A stretch of DNA of 64,000 nucleotides from Desarmillaria ectypa (lineage: Eukaryota; Basidiomycota; Agaricomycetes; Agaricales; Physalacriaceae), in assembly GCA_030407005.1 (NCBI GenBank), contig JAUDYN010000003.1:1860001-1924000 (forward strand), read 5' to 3'. The translations under genes were made by a program, and so were the position numbers. Positions within the stretch are counted from its first letter, which is position 1, and each line of letters begins with the position of its first letter. The notes under the pieces were generated by a model. That model worked only from the letters and a program-made list of their open reading frames with translations. It ran no database searches and was not told where the DNA came from. Below, in pieces: positions 33,847 to 46,800 of the stretch.

Positions 33847-35659
33847 ATGGCATCCACATCTGCTCCTCCTCCATCCTCCTCATCTTCTTGGCCCCCAGAT
33901 CCAATCCCTCCGTATGTCCTTTGTTTTTGTTTCCCTCATCTTCCGTATTTTTCGGCTCATTTGTTCCGTCGTAGCGTTGGTTACCTTAGTCGGAAGGCCC
34001 TTCCCATTAAACGTAATGACGCAGAGTCTCTCACGCGCGAGGACGTGCAGTACGATCTCCTCAATCATATTTTCTCCGACCAGACTGCCGTTTTCACTCC
34101 CCAGACTCCTGGAAAGGCCTCCAAGCTCGCCTTCAAAGACCTCTACATCAATGCCCTCTACAACTCAAGCAAATGCTCAAAGGTCCTGAAAGAGAAGATG
34201 GTTGAGACCCCCGCCTTCGCCCTCGAATTCGCCAAGATATGCCTCCTCACTAATGTCGGAAGAATAAACACCACAATGGCCTGTAAGCTTCCTGTACCGT
34301 CTTTGATCTAAATTGATCTGACCATGTGTGTGTTGTAGTCTTTCCAGAGATGAAGACCGCTTTGCGAACATACCACCCCGTTCCCTCACTTCAAAAGACC
34401 GACGGCAATGCTCAAGATGCACCGCGTATCAAGAATTGTCTCAAGGCCGCGTTACTCCCATCTGAACTCAAAACTCTGCCTCCTTCCAGCCCGGACGAGA
34501 TTCTTCTCAAGCTGGTCCGTGGCTGTTTGAAACTAAAGCATGTTGCACGGTTGCTGATTCACTGAACTTGTTAGCGATCGAAGCGACCCCCGACAAGTGT
34601 CGTAAACTTAGTCTTTGTCCTTTCCAATCACGCAGCTGTGCGTTGAATTTCTTTGTTCTAGAATATCTGTTCATTCAACATCTCACAGCCTTTAGCCCGC
34701 GTTCATTTCGACGGAACGGTTAACTTTTTAGATTTCTTTCTGCCCAAGCCGCTGGCCTCTGCAGATCGAGCTAGAGCTTTTCTGTGGTTTATGTATCACT
34801 ATCTCGAATCTCCCACAGGCTCTAATCCTTTCGATGATGACTATTCGCGGAAGCACCCCAACATGGCACCATATCTGCGACCATTGACTCAAAGAGAAGC
34901 CTCGAGAGAGAATGTGGACACCGAGGACGAGATTATATGGGGAAACATGATGTCGAACCAACGGAATATTTTCCTTCACAAATTGGTCTCGTCGATGGAA
35001 AGTGATAAAAAGTCAAAGCCTGCGGCACCACACTTTGTTCCTGGTAATATCTCGCCTTTTTACGTACTGGGCTTTGAGCTGACTTTGGTGTCGGCAGCCG
35101 CACCCGAGCCGACGCCCTCGATAGGACATCGAACAGGTCAAGAACCTTCCCGAGACGAAGCCCCGTTCATGTTTTACGTCCCAGGGCGTGAGCCGACGCC
35201 ATCGCGCGAAGTGAATGAGCAAGGTGAGGCCTATCACGTCCGCTCACACGGCAGACGATTATACGTCTCTTACAGACACCCCACTGTTACTTCCAGACCC
35301 CCGTCATAGTCGTCGGCATCAAACGGAACCACACCAACAAAACCAGCCTCCGGTGGCCCCACCACAGTATATTCGACACCGTCAGCCACCTCAGCAGCAG
35401 CAATCACTGCCACGACAACACACGATTCCCATCATGCCCCGGTCCCATACTCGTACGTATAGTGCACCTATTTCGCGGCAAGAAGAAGGTCGATCAATCG
35501 TTCAGCGTAAGTGATGGAGCCACCTGGCAATCTCAGTGACATTGATGTAATACAGAGGCCTTCCATATGGCTCTAAATTCGGATCCTCTACTGGATTCGG
35601 ATGAAGAGAACGCGGACGACCATCTCCGGGTAGACTATCGTGCGCTTTCCCTCCTCTGA
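33847..35659 (+). CDS. IES1: INO80 subunit Ies1, copy B
   Basis: Second Ies1-like gene. It shares the block order of copy A: ALPIKRNDAESLTREDVQYD, LLNHIFSDQTAVFT, FKDLYINALYNSSKCSKVLK, LLTNVGRINTTMA, then after an intron FPEMKTALRTYHPVPSLQK and QDAPRIKNCLKA, and DRARAFLWFMYHYLES. Here the family word FPEMKTALRTYH is retained; copy A reads FAEKKTAVRTYH. The N-terminus is short and Ser/Pro-rich (MASTSAPPPSSSSSWPPDP), then an intron with a GTATGT donor. After the core the sequence is Pro/Gln-rich, with short last exons traced by phase: TPLLLPDPRHSRRH through QQEEGRSIVQ-like text, then QAFHMALNSDPLLDSDEENA, stop at 35659. That last motif is also the end motif of copy A. Which copy serves INO80 cannot be told from sequence. 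Confidence 0.85.
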
Positions 35660-36272
35660 CCGCAACATTGTCATCGTTGATAAACGAATTGCACAGGACG
35701 GCGACTTGACGTTCTCACACGCATAAGAGGAAGGCCACCCACGCCTGATCCAATTCCACCACAGGAACAGCACTTTTACAGTGCAAGGCTCCCATAAACA
35801 CGTGTATTTATATTGCAATCATCACTGCGCATATGCACTGTAAATCGTATGTTGTATGGCATGGATGGACGATCTGAAAACTTGGATTGACGAGTGTAGA
35901 AACACCATGTTGCATTGGACAATTCTATTCTGTATTAATAATACTAGGACCTGCCCGTAAACCAGTACAACACCGGTTCAACAGTACATAAGTGCCGTGG
36001 CCTGCTAAGTACCAGGTAACATGAATAATAGTCCTGTCCATATGTCATCGATAAAGGAGGTAACGAATGTCCGATTGCGAGAGGATACAAGCTCGTCACA
36101 AGTAATGATAAAATAAAGAGTAAGTAGAAACACAACAACGAAGGGGCTAATATCATACAATGTGCGAAGAGAGAAGAAAAGGGAAATAAAGATGTGCGAC
36201 TCCTCAAAATCCCAAAGAACGAAGATAAAGGTGACATAAAGAACGTAGTAGTTATATCTCTGAAGAAGAGTC
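35660..36272. other. Intergenic between convergent genes
   Basis: About 610 bp, AT-rich, between the stop of Ies1 copy B (+) and the stop of the unknown protein (-). Nothing recognised. Confidence 0.5.
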
Positions 36273-37500
36273 CTAGAATCCGCCTGGCAAGAGGAGAACT
36301 GGATGCTCGAAACCAGACCGGGGTTTGCTTGGGGTCAGATCAGCGGGAGCACTGTGGCGTCTCCACTTTCTTTCCTCTGAATCCATATCTTGCACACTGG
36401 GGAAAATTTCCATTGGTAGCGTTCGACGGCGAAGCGTGGAAAGCATGTCCTTCGCTCGGCGCTCCCGCGAATCTAGAGCAAGAAGATTGGACTCGGACAG
36501 CTGTGTTTGGGACACGCGTGCCGTACGTGGAACCCGAATAGTCTTGATTTCGAGAGCAGGAGAGCAGGGAGATGTAGGCGGTAGGGAATTCTTTGGTTCA
36601 GTGAACGATGGTCGGGAGGTGTTGACTGGCATCTGAAGTCTACCAACAGACAACGTGGGTCGCTCTACGACGATAGCAGGTTGACGTAGCTGGGTCAAAA
36701 AGGCAGGGAGTCTGGTAGCACGACCGTTGGAATTACCCTCTGAGCTGGGAAGCCTCTGAGTGCTGAGACGAGCCGAAATCTGATCCAAAGATGGTAAAGG
36801 CATCGGGGGTTGGGGTTCATGAATAGCATTCATGGCGGGTGCACTGCTCGTGAGGCCGCCCTTGGGTAAACTCGGAAGTCGGAAATCCACCTGCTCAATC
36901 CAAGGTTCTCTTGGATACGTCAAGGGACCAGTCCCAGATTTATCGTTATTTAAGGAATCAAAGAGTGCAAGAGGTGACACAAGACCGGGAGAAGGGAGCG
37001 TATAATGAAAAATGGCGGGAGAATCTGGTGGTGTCTTCGGAAGAGATGTTGCCGTAGGCGACGGCGGCGCAAGAATTTTAGACAGAAAAAGCGCCCGGCG
37101 TTCAACTAGAAGGTAATGTCAGTATGTTGTATTTTCCAGCGAAGCGAGAAAACGTGCATTGCTTGTTCCTATGCGCTTTAAGAGCGACCTCCTTACGAAG
37201 GTCGGTCTTCTTCGCACTCGTAGCTGTATTCCTCTCCCTCGACGCCCTTAGCAATGCTTCAAAGCGACCTCGCTCCAGACCCTTTCCTGACACAGGCGCC
37301 TCCGGAGGACGAAGTGGGGATAGTTGCCTGACGAAACGCCCGTTGACCGGTGGCGGGCTGAGATGACTGGGTCTAAAGCTTTCTTTCTCGCCATCTGTGG
37401 AGGCCGTGGTCCATGCGAAGGGAGAAAAAGGCTCTTCAGATACCTCCTGCGGCGGTGCAGGAGAGATGAATATCTGTGGAAGGGGTACGGCGATGGCCAT
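36273..37500 (-). CDS. Unknown Pro/Ser-rich protein
   Basis: Not recognised. Two exons: 37197-37500 and 36273-37105. Using the GTAAG donor after GACCTTC gives phase 1 and joins TDLL to ERRALFLSKILAPPSP, which makes a continuous basic helix (RFEALLRASRERNT, then AKKTDLLERRALFLSKIL); the intron is 91 nt. Total 378 residues. The N-terminus (MAIAVPLPQIFISPAPPQ) is Pro-rich; the middle is low complexity with SLPP/SP repeats. The C-terminal region has a second charged helix (LLALDSRERRAKDMLSTLRR) and WRRHSAPADLTPSKP, a likely phosphorylated R-x-x-S patch, and ends FEHPVLLLPGGF. No signal peptide or membrane segment. An in-frame open stretch reaches 37617, but the first good ATG is at 37500. Confidence 0.7.
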
Positions 37501-38021
37501 GACAAAAGAACGTATAGGTCTGCTTGAATACAAAGGTAGGCGACCAGCACCGGCGTTATCTTCTAGAGAATTGCACTGGCGAAGGAAGGAGAGGAAAAGA
37601 TAGCTCTTAGAGGACAAAAGAGTAAGAAGAGAAAGATATCAAACTACACGCACGCAGGCTGGCTGCGAACAAAACAATTTCCAAGTTGAGCCCAGCTGCC
37701 ATTATTTATCTTCGGCCCGTCCTCCTTAGCAACCTTCTCCCCGCACCTATATCTCGCCATTGTAACATCTGTCTCCCTTGCGACTACCTATACCGATGCT
37801 TGGATTCAATCTGATCCTTCTGTATATATATTCTCCGGAACTGCTAGCACATATGAGCACGACTTGCAACATCTAAATGAACCTCGTGACAGTTTGGTGA
37901 CAACCATCAGTACATCAAAACGTTTATGTCTTGGCATCGTCCACAATATTTGTCTGCTGATTTTTCAACAATTCAATCCGTATTTTACTATCCTAAAACC
38001 TTCTAAAGCCACCTCACACGT
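37501..38021. other. Intergenic, no gene seen
   Basis: About 520 bp between the unknown protein's start (-) and the LYS1 stop (-). It should carry the former's promoter. The region 37860-38020 is the LYS1 3' untranslated side. No RNA gene or repeat recognised. Confidence 0.5.
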
Positions 38022-39294
<1,273 letters not shown>

Positions 39295-39421
39295 TTTGGA
39301 TGAGATGACAGATGTTTGAGAAAAAAACTATGACTCGATAGGTTTTAGATTTCTATTTTGCCACGCGAGATACGCGTGGAGCGCGTCGTCCTATTACGGT
39401 GTAGAGCGTCGGCAACGCCCG

Positions 39422-40453
39422 ATGGCTGACCTCAACTCGACCCCATCGTCTAGTATCGATACAGCTTCAAGCACAGAACAAGAAACCGATAGTATTGAAG
39501 TTAGTGGAATTGTTTGCCCAATGATCATTCTCTTCATATCTTGCTTGCAGAAAAGCCTTCGATACGCGGAGGAACTGAAGCTTGAAGGTAACGACCACTT
39601 CCGCCAGTGCCGATGGGATGAAGCACTCGTTGCCTATAAATCTGGGCTTGGTCATCTTCCAAAGCGCAGACAGAAGAAATTTTCTGAACCCCCAGAGGAT
39701 ATTTTATCAAGCACGGAAGGTGATCAGGACGAGGAGACCAACGACAATGTGGAGCCAGTTGTAGCTTCTGACAACGCTGAGGTGGAAACAGAGATGGACA
39801 GAGAGTGTGCCAGAGCACGAGCAGTGTTGAACGCAAATATAGGAGCATGTTTTGTGAAAATGGTCAGTTCTTATTTAATGGTTTTGGTGAATATCTAGTT
39901 CATGCAGAAGGACGATGGTAGGGCGAACTTAAGCAGGCTGTCGAGGCTTGTTCTCAAGGTAAATCCCCCTTTCCTTTTCCAATACAAGTTGTTACCAACA
40001 CCCATTATTTCAGCTCTCATTGATGACCCCAAATATATGAAGGCACTTCAACGACGCGCCTCATCTAATGACCACATCGGTTCTTGGGCCTCGCTTGCCT
40101 CTGCACAAGAAGGTATGAGGTTTAACTTTTGGAAAATTAGCACCCCGATGATATCCTCCAACAGATTATAACACGCTTCTTAAGGTCTTGCCGCCAAATT
40201 CTCCCCAGATCAAGGAAACGGAGCGAAGCCTGCAACGTCTGAAACCTAGGCTAGATGATGCGCAAAAGCGAGAAACAGCAGAAATGTTGGACAAACTCAA
40301 GGGGCTTGGCAACAGTGTCCTAGGTGCGTCAAACTCTGTGACAGTATATGTTGTATTAAGACCTAAACTAAAGGAAAGTTCGGTCTATCGACTGACAATT
40401 TCCAGTTTGTCCCTAACGGACAAGGTGGATATAACATGAATTTCTCAAGATGA
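39422..40453 (+). CDS. TPR protein, TTC1-like
   Basis: Tetratricopeptide protein resembling animal TTC1 (TPR1), an adaptor linked to Hsp70/Hsp90. An acidic Ser/Thr-rich start precedes TPR helices: SLRYAEELKLEGNDHFRQCR, then WDEALVAYKSGLGHLPKR. An acidic insert (SSTEGDQDEETNDNVEPVV) follows, then RAVLNANIGACFVKM. After further short exons come QAVEACSQ, ALIDDPKYMKALQRRASSND, and a helix (QIKETERSLQRLKPRLDDAQ) leading to EMLDKLKGLGNS. The last exon, after an intron at about 40330-40405, yields FGLSTDNFQFVPNGQGGYNM, the conserved TTC1 C-terminal signature, with the stop at 40453. About five introns. The ATG at 39422 is the first in the frame. Function as a chaperone cofactor is inferred from the family. 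Confidence 0.86.
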
Positions 40454-40685
40454 TCAGCCATTCGTACTGTGGGTGGGTACTAGCGGGCATATACACTATT
40501 AATGGCTTAATCGTGGATTGGGCGCGTGTTGTTCGCGGTTATGAAATTGTTTACTTCACCACAGGACGGATGCTTTGCTGCTCAAAACGAGGCGAGTAAG
40601 CCTGGCGCGTGCAGAACATCGTAAACCTCTATCAGAAGCTTAGATGGACTCCAGGAGCTAAACTGTGGCGCAGAGTGGAAGAATC

Positions 40686-41403
40686 TCAATCCAAATACGC
40701 TACAGGGTTGTGGTATATCGTGAAATCTCTAAGTGGCTGAATCTGCATGTAGAGCATTAGAAAGATAAAGCGCCCTAAGATCGACAGACTCGCCTTAGCT
40801 CGCACCTTGCCCTGTATCAAGGCTATTGGAACAGGCCCATAACTCCGTGAGTCGCGCGAATGAGAAAAATTGTCCCCACTAAGCCAGACATGGCCGCTGG
40901 GAACAACGATGTGCTCGGTTGAGGGAGCCAGCTGTCCGGTGGGATCAACACATATGACATCGCCAGGAAGTCCAATTATCCGTTTGCAGACAATGCGAAG
41001 CGGATTCAACGGGGATTTGACTGTTACCAGGTCGCCGCGAGAAATTTCAGTGAATCGCAAGGATAAACGATCTTCGATAACAACATCACCAGCGACGGCC
41101 AAGGTTGGCAGCATCGATGGACCACCTGTCTGTAGAGACGAATCAGAGAGGCGGTACATAACAGTGCCATGACATACAAGTGAGGGCCGGCCAATATAGT
41201 CGAAGAACAGATGCGCTGCGCAGTAGGTGTTAAAAATCTGGCTTATTAGTTGCAAGGGACTCGTGGTATGCATCTATACTTACATTCAACAGTCCTTTCC
41301 CAGCGACTTTTCCTTGATACGACCGGTTTTGGGACGTAAAATGATAATAACGATCCCAAAGATTACAGTAGCGCCTCAAGAATTTTTTTTTGAGAACTTG
41401 CAT
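40686..41403 (-). CDS. IMP1: Mitochondrial inner membrane protease subunit IMP1
   Basis: Signal-peptidase-like Ser/Lys protease that matures inner-membrane and intermembrane-space proteins. The catalytic Ser lies in GGPSMLPTL and the catalytic Lys in RIVCKRIIGLPGDVIC. The family box SGDNFSHSRDSRSYGPVP follows and the C-terminus ends near FLMLYMQIQPLRD. Exons: 41284-41403, 41178-41237 and 40686-41129, giving about 207 residues; the frame stays open through the 48-nt intron 41130-41177, but splicing it gives IGRPSLTGGPSML, closer to the family. The first ATG of the frame is at 41403 (MQVLKKKFLRR), a basic start suited to mitochondrial targeting. The gene is divergent from ELP4, with only about 76-115 bp between the two start codons, so they probably share a promoter region. 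Confidence 0.88.
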
Positions 41404-41518
41404 GAAGACATAAGTCAAGTATCACGGTCAAGTTGAGGACAGTGAAGGGAAAGTGAGAGTAGTATTGTAGCGATTGCAAATGCATGACACTGATCTGAAT
41501 GTTCCCACGGGTACTTGG

Positions 41519-43113
41519 ATGTCTTCTTTCAAGAAAAAGATCTCGTCCAAGCACGTCACCTTGCCTGGCACGCGCCTGTCGCCAGGATCCACATCTACTA
41601 CCATCACATCCACTGGCATCCCTTCATTAGACGACCTTCTAGGCGGTGGCTTGCCCTTGTCGTGTTCACTCCTCGTGCAAACGTCCGATCCTCATTCATC
41701 CTACGGAGAATTGGTGCAGAAGTACTTCATTGCACAAGGTCTTGCTACTCGCCAAAATGTCTGCGTAATCTCGGACAATGCGTTAAATCTTGTCAAGGGT
41801 TGCATGTGGCTGCCGAACTCTCAATATAACTCTCCGGAGCCCGTAAATACAATCAACGTAAATGACGACGAGGATACTGGCCAATCTACAGACGAAAAAA
41901 TCAAAATTGCTTGGAGATATGAGCAGATGAAACAATTTCAGACTACGGTACCATCATCCACTCTGTACGTGAGTTTCTTCAAGTAACTGACTAAATGTAA
42001 GACTGATATTTAGTGGCACAGATCTGGAACCGAGGAATTCTGTTCGACGTTTGATTTGACTTGTCGCATACCGAATTCAATTATCAACAGTGCTCTACAA
42101 TCAGGGCAACTTTCCTTGTTCGATGTAGGCACCATCGGTATGGACGATGTGTCAATCCCATGCTCTACTTTAGTACTCCGCCAGATCGAGAAAGTTATTA
42201 GGGCAGGAGCTTCGTCAACACCCCTCCGCATATGTATTCCAACCTTAGGGTCTCCTGAATGGGGGGACGTGAATAGTAGAGTAAATGCTCAACTGTGTCA
42301 CTTAAATTTCGACCTTTTTTTGACCAGCCTTCTTAGGACATATTACAATTTTTGCATCGTTTTCGGGCACTTTTGAGGAGACATCCCCATACATGTGCCT
42401 CAATCAGCCTCCTATGTCATATTTCGAGGCCGTTCTGGGATGGTCCAGGCTGGTCCCAAAAACTTGGATGGTTTGTTGACGGTTCGATTACTTTGTCCGC
42501 GTTTAGTGGTAAGCTACGTCTCTCCTAGACGTATTTCATCGTATCAAATCCAATATTCCTTGTAGCCAATCCAGCTTTGACTGCGCTCTCTCCTTCTCAC
42601 CATGGCCTCGTCGAGATCCGCAGTCTACCGGCGCCACATACGTTACTTTCACCCAGTGACAAATTTTCCACGTTACGTGGACTATCATCGTCCGCTACGT
42701 CTTCTGGGGGTGGCGGAGAGAATAACCTCGCATTTAAGTGCACCAGGAAGCGACTGGTATTCGAAACGTTGCATCTTGATGTTGAAGGGGGTGTCGGGGA
42801 ACGGCAGACAACGCCCTCCACCGGAACAATCATGCGAGGTGTCACGAATCACAATACTCGTGACCAGCCTCCCCCACTTACGAGAACGGCAGTAGCAACC
42901 GTGGAAGTGCACTTGGAAGAAGATCTGAAGGTCCCGGTCGCCTCTTCAATCACGCCCACGGTTCAGATGGAAGACTTCGCGGTGGCAATGACACAGAATT
43001 CATCAATGGTGGACACGCTGAGTCCTGTGAGCGGGGAGGCCTCTGGGAAGGGAAAGAAGCCAAAGAAGAGGGTTGCGTTCCAGTCAGACCGACCTGACTT
43101 GTATGACTTTTAA
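41519..43113 (+). CDS. ELP4: Elongator complex subunit Elp4
   Basis: RecA-like, catalytically degenerate subunit of the Elp4-6 ring of Elongator, which modifies wobble uridines in tRNA. Seen: MSSFKKKISSKHVTLPGTRL, then TSTGIPSLDDLLGGGLPLSC (the typical start of the RecA-like fold, without a classical Walker A), KYFIAQGLATRQNVCVISDN, DEKIKIAWRYEQMKQFQ, then FCSTFDLTCRIPNSII. Later exons give VLRQIEKVIRAGAS and LRICIPTLGSPEWGD, then ALSPSHHGLVEIRSLPAPHT, and the conserved FKCTRKRLVFETLHLDVEGG. The end RVAFQSDRPDLYDF follows a basic patch (GKGKKPKKR). About five introns. ATG choices are 41480 and 41519; the latter gives the usual MSSFKK start and was preferred. A long Ser/Thr-rich insert sits before the C-terminal core. 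Confidence 0.89.
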
Positions 43114-43801
43114 GCTCATCTCATGTCAGGCATCCGCAGTATACGGGATTACAGCTTGAATGTTACCGGTAACCATCAATATCTATCAGGTACGGTTCGG
43201 GGAGTGTAATCGAATGGTGGTATCTGAAGTATTTGAATGGACGTCTACGGAAGCATTTGGACCCTGAATAAAAGACACGGTAGGGCGGAGAACAAGAGAC
43301 CCCACATCCACCGTTATGCCGTTATTTTATAAAGCGCATATACAGGCGGTGGAGGTAGATAATTGAGTTAATAGCGAACAGATGGAAGATAATCATCTGG
43401 AAAAAATACGATCTGGGAGTTATGAGGGTATAATGAAATGCTTCCGGCCCGGAGGCGAACCCTCTCAACTAACTGACCAGGAGTCTCGACAGTTGGATAT
43501 CTGACAGGCACCCTTTATGTAGATGTTTGGGTTTAGGTTCGAGAGGCTCTCGGTATTTCATGACGACGAAACGGAAGCTTGTCATTGCCATTGACGGCAT
43601 GATATAGAAAGGATCCTGTAAGGGTTATGTACAGGCCGGGAGAAGAGATACGGCTAAACAAACTGAAGGGAAAAGATGGCAAAGTATGGCCTGCTTAGCT
43701 GATCCTTGGCATCAGTTTAGCACAAGGCTTATTGACGCCTTCCGCGTTCTAAACGTCCCCTACAGCCAGCGCACGAGCAGAACCGACAGTGAAGCCGAGA
43801 A
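43114..43801. other. Intergenic, no gene seen
   Basis: About 690 bp between ELP4 and the RhoGEF. Only short frames without family likeness. It presumably contains the RhoGEF promoter and the ELP4 3' untranslated region. Confidence 0.5.
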
Positions 43802-46800
43802 ATGGAACCGACGGCAGAAAAAGGAAATAACTCGGCGTGAGTGCCACCAGGGATTCCAGAATTTCGAAAGAAAACATTGACGACAGGACAAGCGAACACT
43901 GGCACCGTCTACCGCCTCCACTGGCCCCACCTGCCGAGCTGACGGACGCGACAACGTGGATACTTAAACTGAACAAACCGCTGCCACCGATGCCCTTGGA
44001 AGGGCAGAAAGAGGAAACGTTCCGAAGGACATGGATGGAAACGGATAGAGAAGACGAGGGCGGCAAACGAGGTAAGTGCTCGTATTCGGCATCAAGGATT
44101 TTTGGGGACAACCGGATGAAGCCTAGAGAGGCAAAGTAGAGTAAAGCGAAGCAAAGACTGATCCCAACTGATCCATGCGACGCTGCTGTTTTCCAATTTT
44201 GGTGCTCACCCCCTTGCCTCACCTTACATTCTCTTCTCTTCCTTCCCCTCATGTTATCCTCGCCGCTGACTCTTATCGACCTCCATAATCCAGATATTGA
44301 CCCCGACTATCTTCGTGCACCCTCGTCGACCACAGTCTCTTCACCGTCGTTGAGCCCAAGTGCTTATGTTCGTCGCGCTCCAACCGCTTCCTCTCCTATC
44401 GCGCCGGACTGGTCCCCGAATCTCCGTTCAAATATCTCACAATCTAATAATCTTTCAGACTCAATAGTATCTCTTAATTCTCCAGCATCTCCCAACTTTT
44501 CAGGTCAATCTTTTCACCAATCTCTCACTCGTTCTGTCTCCGACGGAGAGCCCTCATTCACTTCGGATTCCGGTCGTTCGCGTTCCTCAAAGTCCTTGTT
44601 TCTACCACATCCTTCCCAGTTTCCCGACCCGTATCCGTTTCGCCCACCCCATCACCATTTCATCTCTCCACCCCCAGGCCTTTCTGGTGCGTCTCAGGCA
44701 CTCAATTGCCTCGCTTTACTCTATGCTAACCCTCTCTAGATTCTTCTTCGTCAACCCGATCATCGGGCTACACGAGTTCAGGAAGTACACTGCTCTCAGG
44801 TGATTTCGTTCACGTCGCGTCAGGGGATGATGAAAGCGCCGCGGGAAAAATTATATCTGATTCTGTCGTGCAGCTGCTGGGCAGCGACGCAATTCCATCT
44901 GCAGCTTTACCAGGAATGCATCCCCGTGTCCCTGTAGCACATGCAGAGCGCTCAACAAGGTGGTCCGAGGGCAGTTTTAGATCCCGTTCCTCCTCCGTTG
45001 GCAACAACATTTCCTCCCACAGCCACGACCATTTTGTTCCCAGGTTGCATGAGAAGCCTAGTTACGACATGGGCTGGCATACCGTCGACGAAAGAGACGA
45101 AATGGGTATGAGCGAGGAAGATACGGATGATGATCAGGCCCTTGACGACGAGTATGACGAAGATGACAAGGAAGAAAGGACGTCGGCTGCTGTAATTGCT
45201 GATGAAGGTCGCGGATTAATTGTTCATGGCGATAACGTCCCTCTTGCGCAGTTATCGGTCCAACCAGGTTTGTCTTCCTGCGGTGATCCAGAGACTTCGT
45301 TCGATTGACACATTGTAGGGACTACCCATCTTCTCATTGGATCGTCTGGTAATCCGAACGCTATGCCTGCTTTCCTGACTAATAATATCCCCCAAACCTA
45401 CAACTCCCTTTTGGCCCTGGATATCTCAGCCAACTTTCTCGGTGCTTTGCCTCCAGTTCTCGCGCTATGTGCAAGTTTGGAAGAGCTCAATATTGCATCT
45501 AATCCACTACGTGTTTTACCGGTCTTTCTAGCGGATTTGTTAAATCTTCGAGTCCTCATCGCTGATTCGACTGGCATAAGTACCCTCCCAGAATCGCTTG
45601 GGGATCTCGATAAATTGCACACCATCAGCGTCCGTAGAAATAAGATGCATGCACTTCCCAGTTGGCTTTGTCTGTTGCCAGCGTTGCAGACCCTCTGTGT
45701 CGACGGAAACCCTTTCCAAGGTCCATGGAAAGCACTTGTAGAACCGTTGCTGGCAAAGACCCCAACGACGCCTGTATACCCGCTTTCTACCCCGGTATTT
45801 CCATTATCTTCAGCCAGCACTCAGAGTGGTACCGAAACGGACGGCACAGACGGTGACGACTTCTCTGGTCCACCCAGCGCAGTCTCGCCTGCACTTGCAC
45901 CATCCAATTTGTCTCCGGAGGAAGAAGAACAGACGATTACTCCTGCCAAAGCACCCTTCTTGGTTCATGCCAACTCTGCCTCTTTGCCATCCATCTCGGG
46001 TGATTCTCAACGGCCTTTGGTGAGAACGCGGACAACGCCCAATCGTTCTTTTCACAGCCAAAATCGAGCCCGAAGTACAGATCCCGCATTGGAAGAACCT
46101 CCGAGTGCTGAGCTGCTTGAGCAGTCAGATGATGCAGGGTACTTTGGTGATCATGAAATCCGGAAGATGAAAAGTGCAGGGGACCTCCGCAGGGGTGCAT
46201 CCGCTACCCCTTCATTTAATCCAGAACTCCCTGCGAATACGTTAACAAGGCCATCATTGACTCATTACGCTACATCGGTATCGAGTAACAACCTCTTGGC
46301 GAAGCCCAGCCCTTCCGAACGTCCTATTACGAAGCGCTTTGCTAGTCTTGGAGCCTCAACAGGCCTAGGAAGTCCCCCACGCAGCGCGTCGAATGGCTCA
46401 AGACCCGCTCTTACTGCGTCACTTTGGGATAACATTTCAGAGGACGATGACCAACCTTATGACCCACATAATCGGGTGTCTTTTGTCCCGGATAGCACGT
46501 CATCACCCAAACTTGCAAACGACGACCTAAATGGTAAAGCCACCGTTAGACCGCGCCCTCCTAAAGATAGCAAAGAGAAAGGGAGTCGATGGGGGTTCTT
46601 GAAGAAAATGTCGATGGGGAAAATGAAGATCGATTCTCCGTCACGTCCCTTCACCGCACATTCCAGTTCCGGAGTAATGCCTAGGCCTTCCAACGGCATG
46701 CAGCCCTTATTCCATCGTACGAGCAAATCCCCTCAAATTGATGTGCGGTTTTCGACGACAGGAAATTTGGATGCTTTCACCCCTCCGTCTATATCGACGT

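Noticed and set aside
43749..44252. Minus-strand frame of 167 codons opposite the RhoGEF 5' region
   Set aside because: It overlaps the two in-phase plus-strand exons, has no family likeness, and its hydrophobic Ser/Phe-rich text is the complement of a purine-rich coding strand.
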